Position numbers and translations under genes: made by a program. 64,000 bases of DNA from assembly GCF_008297975.1 (NCBI RefSeq), contig NZ_VLNY01000005.1, positions 248,001 through 312,000 on the forward strand, in the 5' to 3' direction. Positions 45,718 through 54,324 of the stretch are shown here, piece after piece (position 1 is the first letter of the stretch; every line of letters starts with the position of its first letter). Below the pieces are notes generated by a model. The model searched no databases. It had not been told where the DNA came from and saw only the letters and a list, made by a program, of their open reading frames with translations. The DNA is from Antrihabitans cavernicola. GTDB lineage: Bacteria > Actinomycetota > Actinomycetes > Mycobacteriales > Mycobacteriaceae.

Positions 45718-46206
45718 CTATCTGTCGTAAAATGTTTGCAAGATGATGGTGCTACGGGTGTTCACGTTGGCTGTCGACCTGATCTCGTGGAGCAGCTGTT
45801 CCAGGTGGCGCGGCGACGCGACGCGCACGAGGAGGACATAGCTCTCCTCACCCGCCACCGAATGACAGGACTCGATGGCGGTGATGTGTTGCAACCGTGC
45901 GGGTGCGTCGTCGGGCTGCGAAGGATCGAGAGGAGTGATGGCAACGAATGCCGAGAGCAACTGACCCAGCGCTTCCGGATCTACGTTCGCGGTATAGCTG
46001 CGAATCACACCGCGAGCCTCCAGCCGCCGAACACGTGACTGCACAGCGGAGACGGACAAACTCGCCTTCTCGGCGAGATTCGACAACGTTGCTCGACCGT
46101 CGGCCACCAGTTCCCGAATCAGCAGTCGATCGATATCGTCGAGGGCGAGCTTGGCAGCCTCCGCTCGCCCCGTCGACCCCGCTGTTTGCTTCGAAATTTC
46201 CACCAC
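45718..46206 (-). CDS. lrpA: Lrp/AsnC-family regulator LrpA
   Basis: 162 residues. HTH: LDDIDRLLIRELVADGRATLSNLAEKASLSVSAVQSRVRRLEARGVI, about 22-70; RAM/AsnC ligand domain from about 75, with VAGEESYVLLVRVASPRHLEQLL. It lies between lat (downstream, same strand) and the divergent DUF1338 gene; LrpA of M. tuberculosis controls lat. GTG 46206 with the minus-strand box TAGCCT (46213-46218) 6 bases away suggests a leaderless transcript. Lysine or another amino acid is the likely effector. Confidence 0.93.
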   Translation of the reverse strand: MVEISKQTAGSTGRAEAAKLALDDIDRLLIRELVADGRATLSNLAEKASLSVSAVQSRVRRLEARGVIRSYTANVDPEALGQLLSAFVAITPLDPSQPDDAPARLQHITAIESCHSVAGEESYVLLVRVASPRHLEQLLHEIRSTANVNTRSTIILQTFYDR

Positions 46207-46212
46207 CAGCGA

Positions 46213-46222
46213 AGGCTAGCTC
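46213..46222. promoter_or_regulatory. overlapping divergent -10 boxes, lrpA / DUF1338 gene
   Basis: Minus strand TAGCCT (46213-46218) is 6 bases from the lrpA start. Plus strand TAGCTC (46217-46222) lies 15 bases before ATG 46238, with GAGGTGGGA as ribosome binding site. The start-to-start gap is only 31 bases. Confidence 0.4.
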
Positions 46223-46237
46223 AGAGGTGGGACTCCA

Positions 46238-47563
46238 ATGACTGAAATATGGGAGCTACGCTCCCGCTTCGCTTCGGCGCTCTCGCTGATGTACGGCCGC
46301 GAAGTACCCGAATACACCACATTGGTGTCGGTCGCCGAGCAAGTCAACGCCGATGTGGCGGCCCGCGATCCGCATGCCGATCGGCTCGGCAGCCTTGCCC
46401 GCGTGACCGCGGAGCGCCACGGCGCCATCCGGGTGGGCACACCTGCCGAGCTGCGAGATGTCGCCACCGTCTTCGCAGCCTTCGGCATGTATCCGGTGGG
46501 TTTCTACGACCTGCGCGACGCACCGGTGCCGGTTCCCGTGGTCTCGACGGCGTTTCGTCCGATCGACGCCGATCAACTGGCGCGTAACCCGTTCCGGGTG
46601 TTCACCTCGATGCTCGCGGTCCACGATCGGCGGTTCTTCGACGCCGAGCTGGCGCAGCGACTGCACCGGTTCCTCGATCGACGCACACTGTTTGCACCGG
46701 AGTTGCTCGACCTCGCCAGGCAGGCCGCGGCAGACTGCGGTCTGGACGAGCCGGAGGCGACACGCCTGATCAGCTTGGCGACGGCCGTCTTCGCACTCTC
46801 GGACGATCCGATCGACGCGGCCTGGTACGAGGAGCTGAGCCAGGTCTCCGCTGTCGCCGCGGATATCGGCGGCGTCTCCAGCACCCACATCAATCATCTG
46901 ACGCCGCGCGTGCTCGACATCGACGAGCTCTACCGCCGCATGTCCGAACGCGGCATCACCATGATCGACGAGATTCAAGGGCCACCCGCGTGGTCGGGAC
47001 CCGACGTCCTGCTGCGGCAGACATCGTTTCGGGCGCTTGCCGAGCCGCGCAGGTTCCTCGCCGCGGACGGGACCAGCTACGACGGTGCCTTGCGCGTGCG
47101 CTTCGGCGAGGTGGAGGCACGCGGAATCGCGCTCACGCCGGCAGGCCGGGAACACTACGACGCGCTGATGGATCGCAATGCGCCCGCCGCCGACTGGGAT
47201 CGCGAGTTCCCGAACACGGAGGCGCAGCTCGAGTCGGACGGACTCGCCTACTTCGAATACCGGGTGGACGAGGGCGCGATGGTGGGCGATCCGATCGTCT
47301 ACGAAGATTTTCTGCCCCGGTCGGCGGCAGGCATATTCGCCTCGAATCTGGCGGACGTCAATCTCGCGAACGACACAGCGCTGGGCATTTCCGCAGCGGA
47401 TTCGGGGTACCAGAACTACGACATCGCGTGGCTGTCCAATGCCATCGGTGTCGATGTGCACGATCCATACGACCTGTATCGGACGCAGCAGGAAAGGTCG
47501 CGAGCACACGCGCTCGCGCAATTGGGAAGGAGCGGAAATGTCGACACTCGAGGGGCGCGCTGA
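46238..47563 (+). CDS. DUF1338 protein, 2-oxoadipate dioxygenase/decarboxylase-like (HglS type)
   Basis: 441 residues of the DUF1338 vicinal-oxygen-chelate family. HglS enzymes convert 2-oxoadipate to 2-hydroxyglutarate with Fe(II) and O2. Expected metal ligands are visible: His61 in TAERHGAIRVGT, a His in STHINHLTPR (217 or 220), and a Glu in VRFGEVEARGIALT (291 or 293). The genes around it (lat, pcd) make 2-aminoadipate, which transamination turns into 2-oxoadipate, so the assignment fits pathway logic. Equivalent to Rv3292 by position. Its last 26 bases overlap pcd. The start ATG has GGTGGGA upstream. Confidence 0.85.
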   Translation: MTEIWELRSRFASALSLMYGREVPEYTTLVSVAEQVNADVAARDPHADRLGSLARVTAERHGAIRVGTPAELRDVATVFAAFGMYPVGFYDLRDAPVPVPVVSTAFRPIDADQLARNPFRVFTSMLAVHDRRFFDAELAQRLHRFLDRRTLFAPELLDLARQAAADCGLDEPEATRLISLATAVFALSDDPIDAAWYEELSQVSAVAADIGGVSSTHINHLTPRVLDIDELYRRMSERGITMIDEIQGPPAWSGPDVLLRQTSFRALAEPRRFLAADGTSYDGALRVRFGEVEARGIALTPAGREHYDALMDRNAPAADWDREFPNTEAQLESDGLAYFEYRVDEGAMVGDPIVYEDFLPRSAAGIFASNLADVNLANDTALGISAADSGYQNYDIAWLSNAIGVDVHDPYDLYRTQQERSRAHALAQLGRSGNVDTRGAR

Positions 47564-49040
47564 CGAAGCCCTACGCAGGATCGGCGTCCACTTGGACGAT
47601 CCGGCGGACGGCACGCTGGTCGCTCGAACGCCGATCACCGGCGAGGAGATCGGCCGGTTGCGCCCCAGCACCGCCGACGAGGTCGACGCTGCACTGACAT
47701 CGGCGCACAAGGCGTTCCAGAGCTGGCGCTCGGTTCCAGCACCCGTTCGCGGCGGCGTGGTTCGGCAACTGGGAATTCTGTTGACCCAGCACAAGGACGA
47801 TCTCGCGGAGTTGGTCACGCTGGAAGCGGGCAAGATCCCCAGCGAGGCACTCGGCGAAGTGCAGGAAATGATCGACATCTGCGAGTTCGCTGTCGGGCTG
47901 TCCCGCCAGCTCTACGGCAAGACGATGGCATCGGAGCGGCCCGGCCACCGGCTGATGGAGACGTGGCACCCCCTCGGCGTGGTCGGCGTCATCTCGGCCT
48001 TCAACTTCCCGGTCGCCGTGTGGTCGTGGAACACGGCAATCGCCCTGGTGTGCGGCGACACGGTGGTGTGGAAGCCCTCCGAAGCGACACCGCTTACCGC
48101 AATCGCGTGCGATGCCCTGCTGAAGCGTGCGTGCATCGATGTCGGCGCGGATCCAGAGATTCATCAGCTGATCCAGGGACCGGCCGCAGTCGGCGAACAA
48201 CTGGTGTCCGATTCGCGGGTCGCCCTGCTCAGCGCGACCGGTTCGGTGCGGATGGGACGAACGGTCGCACCCGTCGTCGCCGCCCGATTCGGACGCGTTC
48301 TCCTGGAACTCGGTGGCAACAACGGTGCGATCGTCGCGCCGTCGGCGGATCTGGATCTCGCGGTGCGCGGCATCGTCTTCTCCGCGGCGGGCACCGCGGG
48401 CCAGCGCTGTACCAGCCTGCGCCGGGTGATCGTCCACGAGTCGATTGCGGACGAGTTGGTCCGCCGCATCGCGGACGCCTACGGCCAACTCGAGGTGGGC
48501 GATCCGTTCGACGACGGCGTGCTGGTGGGACCGTTGATCAACGAAGCATCCTTCACCGCGATGGCCACGGCCATCGACAAGGCTCGCGCCGACGGCGGTG
48601 AAGTGGTGTGCGGCGGCGACAGGGTTGGCGATGGCGAATCGTATTACGCCTCCCCCGCGATCGTCCGGATGCCGGAGCAGACGTCGGTGGTGCGCGACGA
48701 GACCTTTGCGCCGATTCTCTACGTGCTGACCTATTCCACCTTCGACGAGGCGATCGAACTGCACAACGCTGTGCCGCAGGGGCTTTCGTCGGCGATCTTC
48801 ACCACAGACCAGCGCGAGGCCGAGAGCTTCCTCGGACCGGAGGGCTCCGACTGCGGTATCGCCAACGTCAACATCGGCACGTCGGGCGCCGAGATCGGCG
48901 GCGCGTTCGGTGGCGAGAAAGAGACCGGCGGCGGGCGTGAATCCGGTTCGGACGCATGGCAGACCTACATGCGACGCGCCACCAACACGGTCAACTACTC
49001 CGACCAGCTTCCGCTGGCGCAAGGAGTCGACTTCGGTTAG
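47538..49040 (+). CDS. pcd: piperideine-6-carboxylate (aminoadipate semialdehyde) dehydrogenase
   Basis: NAD-dependent oxidation of the Lat product to 2-aminoadipate. 500 residues, ALDH7-like. Catalytic Glu in LLELGGNN, catalytic Cys in AGQRCTSLRR, NAD loop ATGSVRMGRTV, substrate-binding EIGGAFGGEKETGGGRESGSDAWQ at the end. ATG 47538 has AAGGAG 6 bases upstream and lies inside the end of the DUF1338 gene, so the two are translated together. Same order as Rv3292-Rv3293. Its stop interleaves with that of the convergent phosphatase-like gene (TTAG). Confidence 0.94.
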   Translation: MSTLEGRADEALRRIGVHLDDPADGTLVARTPITGEEIGRLRPSTADEVDAALTSAHKAFQSWRSVPAPVRGGVVRQLGILLTQHKDDLAELVTLEAGKIPSEALGEVQEMIDICEFAVGLSRQLYGKTMASERPGHRLMETWHPLGVVGVISAFNFPVAVWSWNTAIALVCGDTVVWKPSEATPLTAIACDALLKRACIDVGADPEIHQLIQGPAAVGEQLVSDSRVALLSATGSVRMGRTVAPVVAARFGRVLLELGGNNGAIVAPSADLDLAVRGIVFSAAGTAGQRCTSLRRVIVHESIADELVRRIADAYGQLEVGDPFDDGVLVGPLINEASFTAMATAIDKARADGGEVVCGGDRVGDGESYYASPAIVRMPEQTSVVRDETFAPILYVLTYSTFDEAIELHNAVPQGLSSAIFTTDQREAESFLGPEGSDCGIANVNIGTSGAEIGGAFGGEKETGGGRESGSDAWQTYMRRATNTVNYSDQLPLAQGVDFG

Positions 49041-49603
49041 TGCGGCTCCGGCCCGAAACTGGTCGATCGCAGGGTCCACGCGCCGCGGTGGTGCAGCCGG
49101 GTGATGCACAACGGCGCTATGTCCATGCGCCAGAACGCATCCGGCGGGGCGTCCAAGGTGACGATCACCGCGGCGCGGACCACCGCGGGGTGGGTTACGG
49201 CGATGGTCTCGGTCTCCGTATCGGCAACTCGATCGAGCCAGGTCCGCACTCGTTCGATCACGTCGACGATCGACTCGCCGCCGTGCCCGGCGAAGGTCGG
49301 ATCGGACAGCCACGTGGCGACGTCGTCCGGTGGCAGATCTTGCATCGACAGCCCGCGCCACGAGCCGTGGTCCACGTCGGCCAGCGCCGAATCCGTTGTG
49401 GCACCCAGTAACCCGAGCGCTTCAGCTGTCTGGATGGTCCGCAATTCCGGCGCGGTGACGATCCGAGCCGCCGCCATTCGTGCGGCTTTGCGACATTCGC
49501 GTCTACCGACCTCGTTGAGCGATTCGTCGATCGGAAATCGAACGAGGCGTAGGGCATCGGTGGCCGCGTGACTCACCAGCGACAGGCGGACGACGGAACT
49601 CAT
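49037..49603 (-). CDS. histidine-phosphatase-like protein with altered RHG motif
   Basis: 188 residues of the phosphoglycerate-mutase-like fold. The signature normally reads (L)VRHG(Q/E)T; here it is LVSHAATDALR, so the Arg before the catalytic His is Ser and the Gly is Ala. The second His survives in VTHPAVVRA, and DHGSWRG and GGESIVDVIERV occupy the family positions. Loss of Arg should weaken phosphate binding, so the enzyme may act on another ligand or be non-catalytic; variants of this kind are known in actinobacteria. GTG or ATG at 49603. Downstream of nothing in its own direction; SDR operon follows to the right on the same strand. Confidence 0.8.
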   Translation of the reverse strand: MSSVVRLSLVSHAATDALRLVRFPIDESLNEVGRRECRKAARMAAARIVTAPELRTIQTAEALGLLGATTDSALADVDHGSWRGLSMQDLPPDDVATWLSDPTFAGHGGESIVDVIERVRTWLDRVADTETETIAVTHPAVVRAAVIVTLDAPPDAFWRMDIAPLCITRLHHRGAWTLRSTSFGPEPH

Positions 49604-49613
49604 CCGTCAGACC

Positions 49614-50465
49614 CTACTGCTCGATCGAGACTTCCTTGACGCGCTGTGCGTACTCCGCCCGGGCACCACGATCGACGCCCACGAGCGCGCGATCTCCGCC
49701 GGCGGCACGCCGCACCAGGTTCAGCACCCGTTCCGGAGTCACGGCAAGGCCGAGGTCGAGCGCCGAAAGATAGCCCGGGACCGGCACTTCGGCCCGACGC
49801 GACTTGCAGGTTTCCAGAATGGCCGCGGCGATGTCTTCCGGGTCGACCGTCGGCATGCCGTGCCCGAGCTGCAGTCCCGACGTGAGCCCGGTACGCACTG
49901 CCGACGGCAGCACGCCCGAGACACTCACCCCGTGCGGCGCGAACTCCAGGCGCGTTGCCTGGGTGAGCCCGACCGCGCCGAACTTGCTGGCGTTGTAGAT
50001 CGCAAGCCCCGGTATCGGCAGCTTTCCCGCAAGCGAGCACACGTTCACCACATGGCCGAAACCACGATCGATCATGGCGGGCACCACGGCTCGCATCCCG
50101 TGCACAAGGCCGAGCACGTTGATGCCCATCGTCGCGTCGATGACATCGTCGGATTCCTCCAGGAACGACGCGATGGGCATGATCCCCGCGTTGTTGACGA
50201 GTACATCGACTCGCCCCAGATCGGCGACCACTTTGTCCCACGACACCCGAGAGCGGACGTCCAAGGTGTATGCGGTTGCAGCAGAACCGATCTCGGTTGC
50301 GGCCTGGTCGACAGCAGTTCGATCCACATCGGCGAGAGCGACGCGGGCGCCCGTGGCAGCGAACGCCGCCGCGGTTGCCTTGCCGATGCCGCGACCGGCG
50401 CCGGTGATCAAGACAGTCGCGGACGCGAGGTCGATCCGGGGATAGTTGTTGCCGAGAACGTTCAT
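49614..50465 (-). CDS. short-chain dehydrogenase/reductase
   Basis: 283 residues. NAD(P) motif GAGRGIGKATA, Asp after strand 2 (LADVD) suggesting NAD preference, NNAG, and catalytic Ser...Tyr-x-x-x-Lys in CSLAG and YNASKFG. ATG 50465 overlaps the monooxygenase stop by one base (TGATG), so it is third gene of the patatin-BVMO-SDR operon. It likely oxidises or reduces an alcohol/ketone linked to the Baeyer-Villiger step. A short gap of 10 bases separates it from the phosphatase-like gene. Confidence 0.9.
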   Translation of the reverse strand: MNVLGNNYPRIDLASATVLITGAGRGIGKATAAAFAATGARVALADVDRTAVDQAATEIGSAATAYTLDVRSRVSWDKVVADLGRVDVLVNNAGIMPIASFLEESDDVIDATMGINVLGLVHGMRAVVPAMIDRGFGHVVNVCSLAGKLPIPGLAIYNASKFGAVGLTQATRLEFAPHGVSVSGVLPSAVRTGLTSGLQLGHGMPTVDPEDIAAAILETCKSRRAEVPVPGYLSALDLGLAVTPERVLNLVRRAAGGDRALVGVDRGARAEYAQRVKEVSIEQ

Positions 50466-51934
50466 CAGTGCACCGTTTCCATCGTCTCGTAGGCTGCGGC
50501 GTCGAATACGCCGAGCCGGTCCCGCATCCGGTCCGTGGACCACGGCCAGTTGAAACTGTTACGCCCGTTCACATCCAGGAAATAGCTCTGGCAGCCGCCC
50601 GCGTTGTACACGGTGCCCTGCAGGGCTTCTTGGACCTCTGCGTTGAACGCTTCCTGCACTTCGCGCCGGGGCGACATCGGGGACCAGTCGTTGGCACGCG
50701 CGTAGTCGACGGCTTTCGCGAGATAGTCGAGTTGGGCCTCGAGGATCATGAACGCAGAAGTGTGACCGGTTCCCAACGCGGGCCCGAGCAGCACGAAGGC
50801 ATTGGGAAAGCCTGCGATCGCAGTGCCGAGATACGCCTTGGGGCTGCCTTTCCAATGGTCGTCGAGGCTTCGACCCTGCCCGTCGAAGACGGTAGCGCCG
50901 ATGGGCATGTCCAGAACGTGGAATCCGGTGCCGAAGATGATGGCATCGACTTCGCGACGTTGGCCGTCGGCCCCGATCACGGTATTGCCGTCGACCCGTG
51001 CAACCGCATTCGGGTGCACCTCGACATTCGGCTTCGTCAACGCCGGGTAGTAGGTATTCGACATCAGGAGGCGCTTGCAACCGAGCGTGTAGTCGGGTGT
51101 CAACGCCTTGCGCAGCTTGGGATCTCGGACCGTGGCGAGCAGATGCGCGCGCCCGATCTGCTGAACCGTTCGCAGCAGCCACGGATTCCGGAACCCGAAT
51201 CCGAGCCCTTCCATGATCGAGTATTCGATCGCTCGCAGAGCCTTGTGCGCGCCGGGGATGCTTCGCATCACCCACTTCTCGGCCCCCGGTACCGGATGAT
51301 CCGGTTTCGGCAGCACCCATTGCGCGGTTCGCTGATACAGGTGGAGCCGGCCGACCTTCGGTTGGATCGCAGGAACGAACTGCACGGCGGACGCACCGGT
51401 TCCGACAACGGCGACGCGCTTGCCGCGCAGGTCGAAATCGTGGTTCCACTGCGAAGAATGAAAGACCTCGCCCGGGAAGGTGTTCAGCCCGGGGATATCA
51501 GGAGTCAGGGGCTCGTTCCACGGACCGGCGGCCGCGATCACGGCGTTGGCAGTGAAGGTTCCCTTCGTTGTGTCGATGGTCCATCGCGAGGCCGTCGGGT
51601 TCCACTGCGACCGCAGCACCTCGGTGCCGAAACTCACGCGCTCCGGAACCCTGTGCGCAGCAGCGGTTTTCTCGATGTAAGCCCGAATCTCGGCCTGTCC
51701 GGCGAATAGGCGGGACCAGTCGGGGTTGGGTGCGAACGAGAACGAATAGAGGCCGGACGGTACGTCGCACGCGCATCCCGGATAAGTGTTGTCCCGCCAG
51801 GTTCCGCCGAGTTCGGTGCCTCTGTCCAGAATCGCGACATCGGTCACGCCGATCCGATCCAGCGCGATCGCGGCGCCGATCCCGGAGATTCCCGCACCGA
51901 CGACGACGATCTCGTAGTGCCCGGGCGCGATCAT
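50465..51934 (-). CDS. type I Baeyer-Villiger monooxygenase-like flavoprotein
   Basis: 489 residues. FAD motif VVVGAGISGIGAAI (11-24), GGTWRDNTYPGCACDVPSGLYSFSF, the fingerprint FPGEVFHSSQWNHD matching FxGxxxHxxxW, NADPH motif VAVVGTGASAVQFVP, and GTGFHVLD. These enzymes insert oxygen next to a ketone to give an ester or lactone. Together with the SDR (alcohol to ketone) and the patatin-type lipase (ester hydrolysis) a three-step alcohol degradation is plausible. ATG 51934 overlaps the patatin stop (ATGA). The mycobacterial mymA operon has a similar mix, but orthology is not claimed. Confidence 0.92.
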   Translation of the reverse strand: MIAPGHYEIVVVGAGISGIGAAIALDRIGVTDVAILDRGTELGGTWRDNTYPGCACDVPSGLYSFSFAPNPDWSRLFAGQAEIRAYIEKTAAAHRVPERVSFGTEVLRSQWNPTASRWTIDTTKGTFTANAVIAAAGPWNEPLTPDIPGLNTFPGEVFHSSQWNHDFDLRGKRVAVVGTGASAVQFVPAIQPKVGRLHLYQRTAQWVLPKPDHPVPGAEKWVMRSIPGAHKALRAIEYSIMEGLGFGFRNPWLLRTVQQIGRAHLLATVRDPKLRKALTPDYTLGCKRLLMSNTYYPALTKPNVEVHPNAVARVDGNTVIGADGQRREVDAIIFGTGFHVLDMPIGATVFDGQGRSLDDHWKGSPKAYLGTAIAGFPNAFVLLGPALGTGHTSAFMILEAQLDYLAKAVDYARANDWSPMSPRREVQEAFNAEVQEALQGTVYNAGGCQSYFLDVNGRNSFNWPWSTDRMRDRLGVFDAAAYETMETVH

Positions 51935-52866
51935 GCGAGGGCTCCTGCCACGCGTCGAACAGCGACGCGGGTGCTGCGCAGCGAATGTTCGAGGGTCGCG
52001 AGTCGGCGACGGTCGTCCATGAAGTTGGGCCCCATGACGGCCAGGTCGGCATCGGTGGCGTCGATTCGCACGACGCGGGTGCCCGACTTCTCGAGTGCCG
52101 CCACCTCGCCGTCGAGTCCGGTACTCATGTGGCCACGGAGCAATCGTTCGATCCTGGCCGGACCGCTGGCGGGAATTCTCGACGCAGAAGCCATGGGAGC
52201 CAACACGATCACCTCGTCCAGGTGCAGCGGCAACGCGAGGTCGACCGACGCGGTGGAGGCAACTCCGCCGTCCACGTAGCGGCGGCCCGCAATGTCGACC
52301 GGCGGGAACCAACCGGGAATCCCCCACGACGCGCGTAATGCTTGCGAGATGGTCGCCTGCGGGGCACCGGGCGAGCCGAACGCAACTCGCCGACCGCTGT
52401 CGTAGTCCATCGCCACCAGCCAGGTCGCAGGATGCGATACCCATTCACTGCCCGGGTTCAGCTGTGTTGCAAGACGATCCAACCACGCGGCGTCACCGGA
52501 CCCGATGGGGAGGAGCCCGGCAGCCGATCGCACACCGGCCAGCTTGGCGGCCAGTCGCGGTGATCCCGGCCAAGGCTTCGGCAGGGGCGGAAAGCGTCCG
52601 GGCGCATCCGCAAGGTGGCCGACGAGAGCGGGTTCCGTTGCGGTGCCGAGTTGCATGGCCAGAATCTCTTCGACTCGGATGCCACTACCCAACATGGTTA
52701 CCAATTCGGCTCCTGCCGAGGTTCCGATCAGCAGATCGGCCTCACGGGGATCCCATCCGAGCTCGTCCTCGAGATTGCTCAGCGCTGCCACTGTCCAGGC
52801 CGCACCCAGGGTGCCACCGCATCCGATCACGAGTCCGCGCCGCGGTTGTCTGTTACTCGAATCCAT
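51931..52866 (-). CDS. patatin-like phospholipase/esterase
   Basis: 311 residues of the patatin fold. Oxyanion motif GCGGTLGAAW (15-24), nucleophile Ser50 in LIGTSAGAEL, catalytic Asp in RRYVDGGVAS. No signal peptide. First gene of the operon with the BVMO and SDR. Probably hydrolyses esters or lipids produced by, or used before, the monooxygenase. ATG 52866; the palindromic operators at 52881-52903 lie right upstream. Confidence 0.9.
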   Translation of the reverse strand: MDSSNRQPRRGLVIGCGGTLGAAWTVAALSNLEDELGWDPREADLLIGTSAGAELVTMLGSGIRVEEILAMQLGTATEPALVGHLADAPGRFPPLPKPWPGSPRLAAKLAGVRSAAGLLPIGSGDAAWLDRLATQLNPGSEWVSHPATWLVAMDYDSGRRVAFGSPGAPQATISQALRASWGIPGWFPPVDIAGRRYVDGGVASTASVDLALPLHLDEVIVLAPMASASRIPASGPARIERLLRGHMSTGLDGEVAALEKSGTRVVRIDATDADLAVMGPNFMDDRRRLATLEHSLRSTRVAVRRVAGALA

Positions 52867-52880
52867 AGACAGATGCTAAC

Positions 52881-52903
52881 AGTATTCAGATACTATTGGT
52901 ATC
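52881..52903. promoter_or_regulatory. overlapping inverted repeats, TetR operator candidate
   Basis: AGTAT-TCAG-ATACT (52881-52894) and GATAC-TATTG-GTATC (52889-52903) overlap. Both are perfect 5-bp inverted repeats between the patatin gene (start 52866) and the divergent TetR gene (start 52928). GCTAAC to the left may be part of the leftward promoter. Confidence 0.55.
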
Positions 52904-52927
52904 CCGAATACGCAGAGAGCAGCAACG

Positions 52928-53539
52928 GTGGTTCGCCTGACCCGACCGGAAAGCCAAGCCCGCACCCATGCCGACCTCGTTGCGACCGCACGGGACCTGT
53001 TCTTGACGGACGGGTTCGCCAATACCTCGTTGGAGCGAGTCGCGGAGACTGCGGGCTACTCCAAGGGCGCGGTGTACTCGAACTTCGCCAACAAGAATCA
53101 GCTGTGCCTCGAGGCTCTGGAGCTGATTCGGACCACGAAGATCGGCGAAGTCGCAGGGCTGCTCGGAACGTCGGAAACGCTTGATGGCCGACTGTCGGCA
53201 TTTCAGGAGTGGGCGGAGAAGACCCTGGGCGATGTCGGCTGGACCATGCTCGAATTCGAGTTCATGGTCGCGTCGCGCGACGATCCCGACATGCGTGCAT
53301 CGCTTGTCGCCAGCCTGTCCACCGTCCGCGGCGTCGTCGCGACCATGCTCACGTCCCTTGCCGATTCACTCGATCTCACGCTCCCGCTACCCGCTGACGA
53401 CGCTGCGAGCAGCCTGCTCAGTCTCGGCATCGGCCTCGGCATCCAGCGCGCGGTGGATCCCACGATCTCCGCACAGCTGGTCACCGACGGTCTGCGCATG
53501 TTTCTGACGCTGGCGGGAGCCCCGACATCCGTTGTCTGA
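52928..53539 (+). CDS. TetR-family regulator of the patatin-BVMO-SDR operon
   Basis: 203 residues. HTH: LVATARDLFLTDGFANTSLERVAETAGYSKGAVYSNFANKNQL (about 18-60), the SKGAVYSNF ending being classical. The C-terminal domain is a normal TetR_C; MVASRDDPDMRASL is a common feature of this subgroup. The start is GTG. It is divergent from the three-gene operon with only 61 bases between, so it almost surely represses it and itself. Confidence 0.92.
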   Translation: MVRLTRPESQARTHADLVATARDLFLTDGFANTSLERVAETAGYSKGAVYSNFANKNQLCLEALELIRTTKIGEVAGLLGTSETLDGRLSAFQEWAEKTLGDVGWTMLEFEFMVASRDDPDMRASLVASLSTVRGVVATMLTSLADSLDLTLPLPADDAASSLLSLGIGLGIQRAVDPTISAQLVTDGLRMFLTLAGAPTSVV

Positions 53540-53568
53540 GTATGCGGTCGCGGTGGTGAGATAGGCGG

Positions 53569-54324
53569 GTGACGTACGGGTACCTGCTCGCCGGTGTGAT
53601 CGTGCTTCTCGGCCTCACCACGGCGACCATGACGTGGGGCGGCGTCGACGCGCGATTCATGCCGTGGTGGGCGATCGTCCGGGCCGCAGGGCAGTTGACG
53701 CTGATCAGTCTCGCGTTGCGAGGCGTCCTGGTGCATCCTGCTCTGGTCGCCGTCGCTCTTTCGGTCATGTTCGCGGCGGCGGTCTGGACAGCAGGGCGCA
53801 GGCTCCACGATCTGCCCGGTGCGGCGACAGGGGTCGTCGTAGCGTGCGGGCTTGGCGCGGGCATTACCCTCACGATCGCATTTCTGCTGTCGATGTTGCA
53901 GTTCGACAGCCGCTACGTAGTGGCCCTCGGTGGCATCGTCATCGGATCCACCATGACGGCCGGCACGCTGGCCGGACGAAATTTTCGCCGAGCTGCGATC
54001 GCCCAACGTCCGGAGATCGAGGGCTGGCTGGCGATCGGTGCATCGCCGAGCCAGTCAGTGGCCGATGTCGGACGGGAGGCCGCCCACGACGCATTGGTGC
54101 CGGTCATCGATCAAACGCGCACCACCGGACTGGTCACATTGCCCGGCGCGTTCGTCGGCGCGTTGATGGGTGGGGCGTCCCCGGTGGATGCGGGCCGATT
54201 CCAGTTGGTGGTGCTGGTGACGCTGATAACGGCGCAGACCATCACATCGGTGGTGTTGGTGCGCATCCTGGGACGCTCGCCGGTCCTGCCCGTGTCGGTG
54301 GCGCGGGGCAGTATGAACGGATGA
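53569..54324 (+). CDS. FetB/YbbM-family ABC permease-like membrane protein
   Basis: 251 residues, seven hydrophobic helices, UPF0014 family (iron export FetB in Escherichia coli). Landmarks: RAAGQLTLISLALRGVLV near the N-terminus, VALGGIVIGSTMTAGTLAGRNF, and TTGLVTLPGAFVGALMGGASPVDAGRFQLVVLVTLITAQTI. The usual partner ATPase FetA is not next to it. GTG 53569 is the start; its TGA overlaps the ATG of lhr (ATGA), so the two are co-translated. Substrate in actinobacteria is unproven. Confidence 0.85.
   Translation: MTYGYLLAGVIVLLGLTTATMTWGGVDARFMPWWAIVRAAGQLTLISLALRGVLVHPALVAVALSVMFAAAVWTAGRRLHDLPGAATGVVVACGLGAGITLTIAFLLSMLQFDSRYVVALGGIVIGSTMTAGTLAGRNFRRAAIAQRPEIEGWLAIGASPSQSVADVGREAAHDALVPVIDQTRTTGLVTLPGAFVGALMGGASPVDAGRFQLVVLVTLITAQTITSVVLVRILGRSPVLPVSVARGSMNG

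Noticed and set aside
50465-53539. Direct orthology with the mycobacterial mymA operon
   Set aside because: Gene types partly match (BVMO, SDR, hydrolase) but order and regulator class differ (TetR here, AraC-type VirS there), so only functional analogy is kept.
53634-54320. N-terminal extension of lhr
   Set aside because: Runs through the FetB-like gene in another frame; the Lhr start is fixed at MKFSAPTQQW with ATGA overlap.
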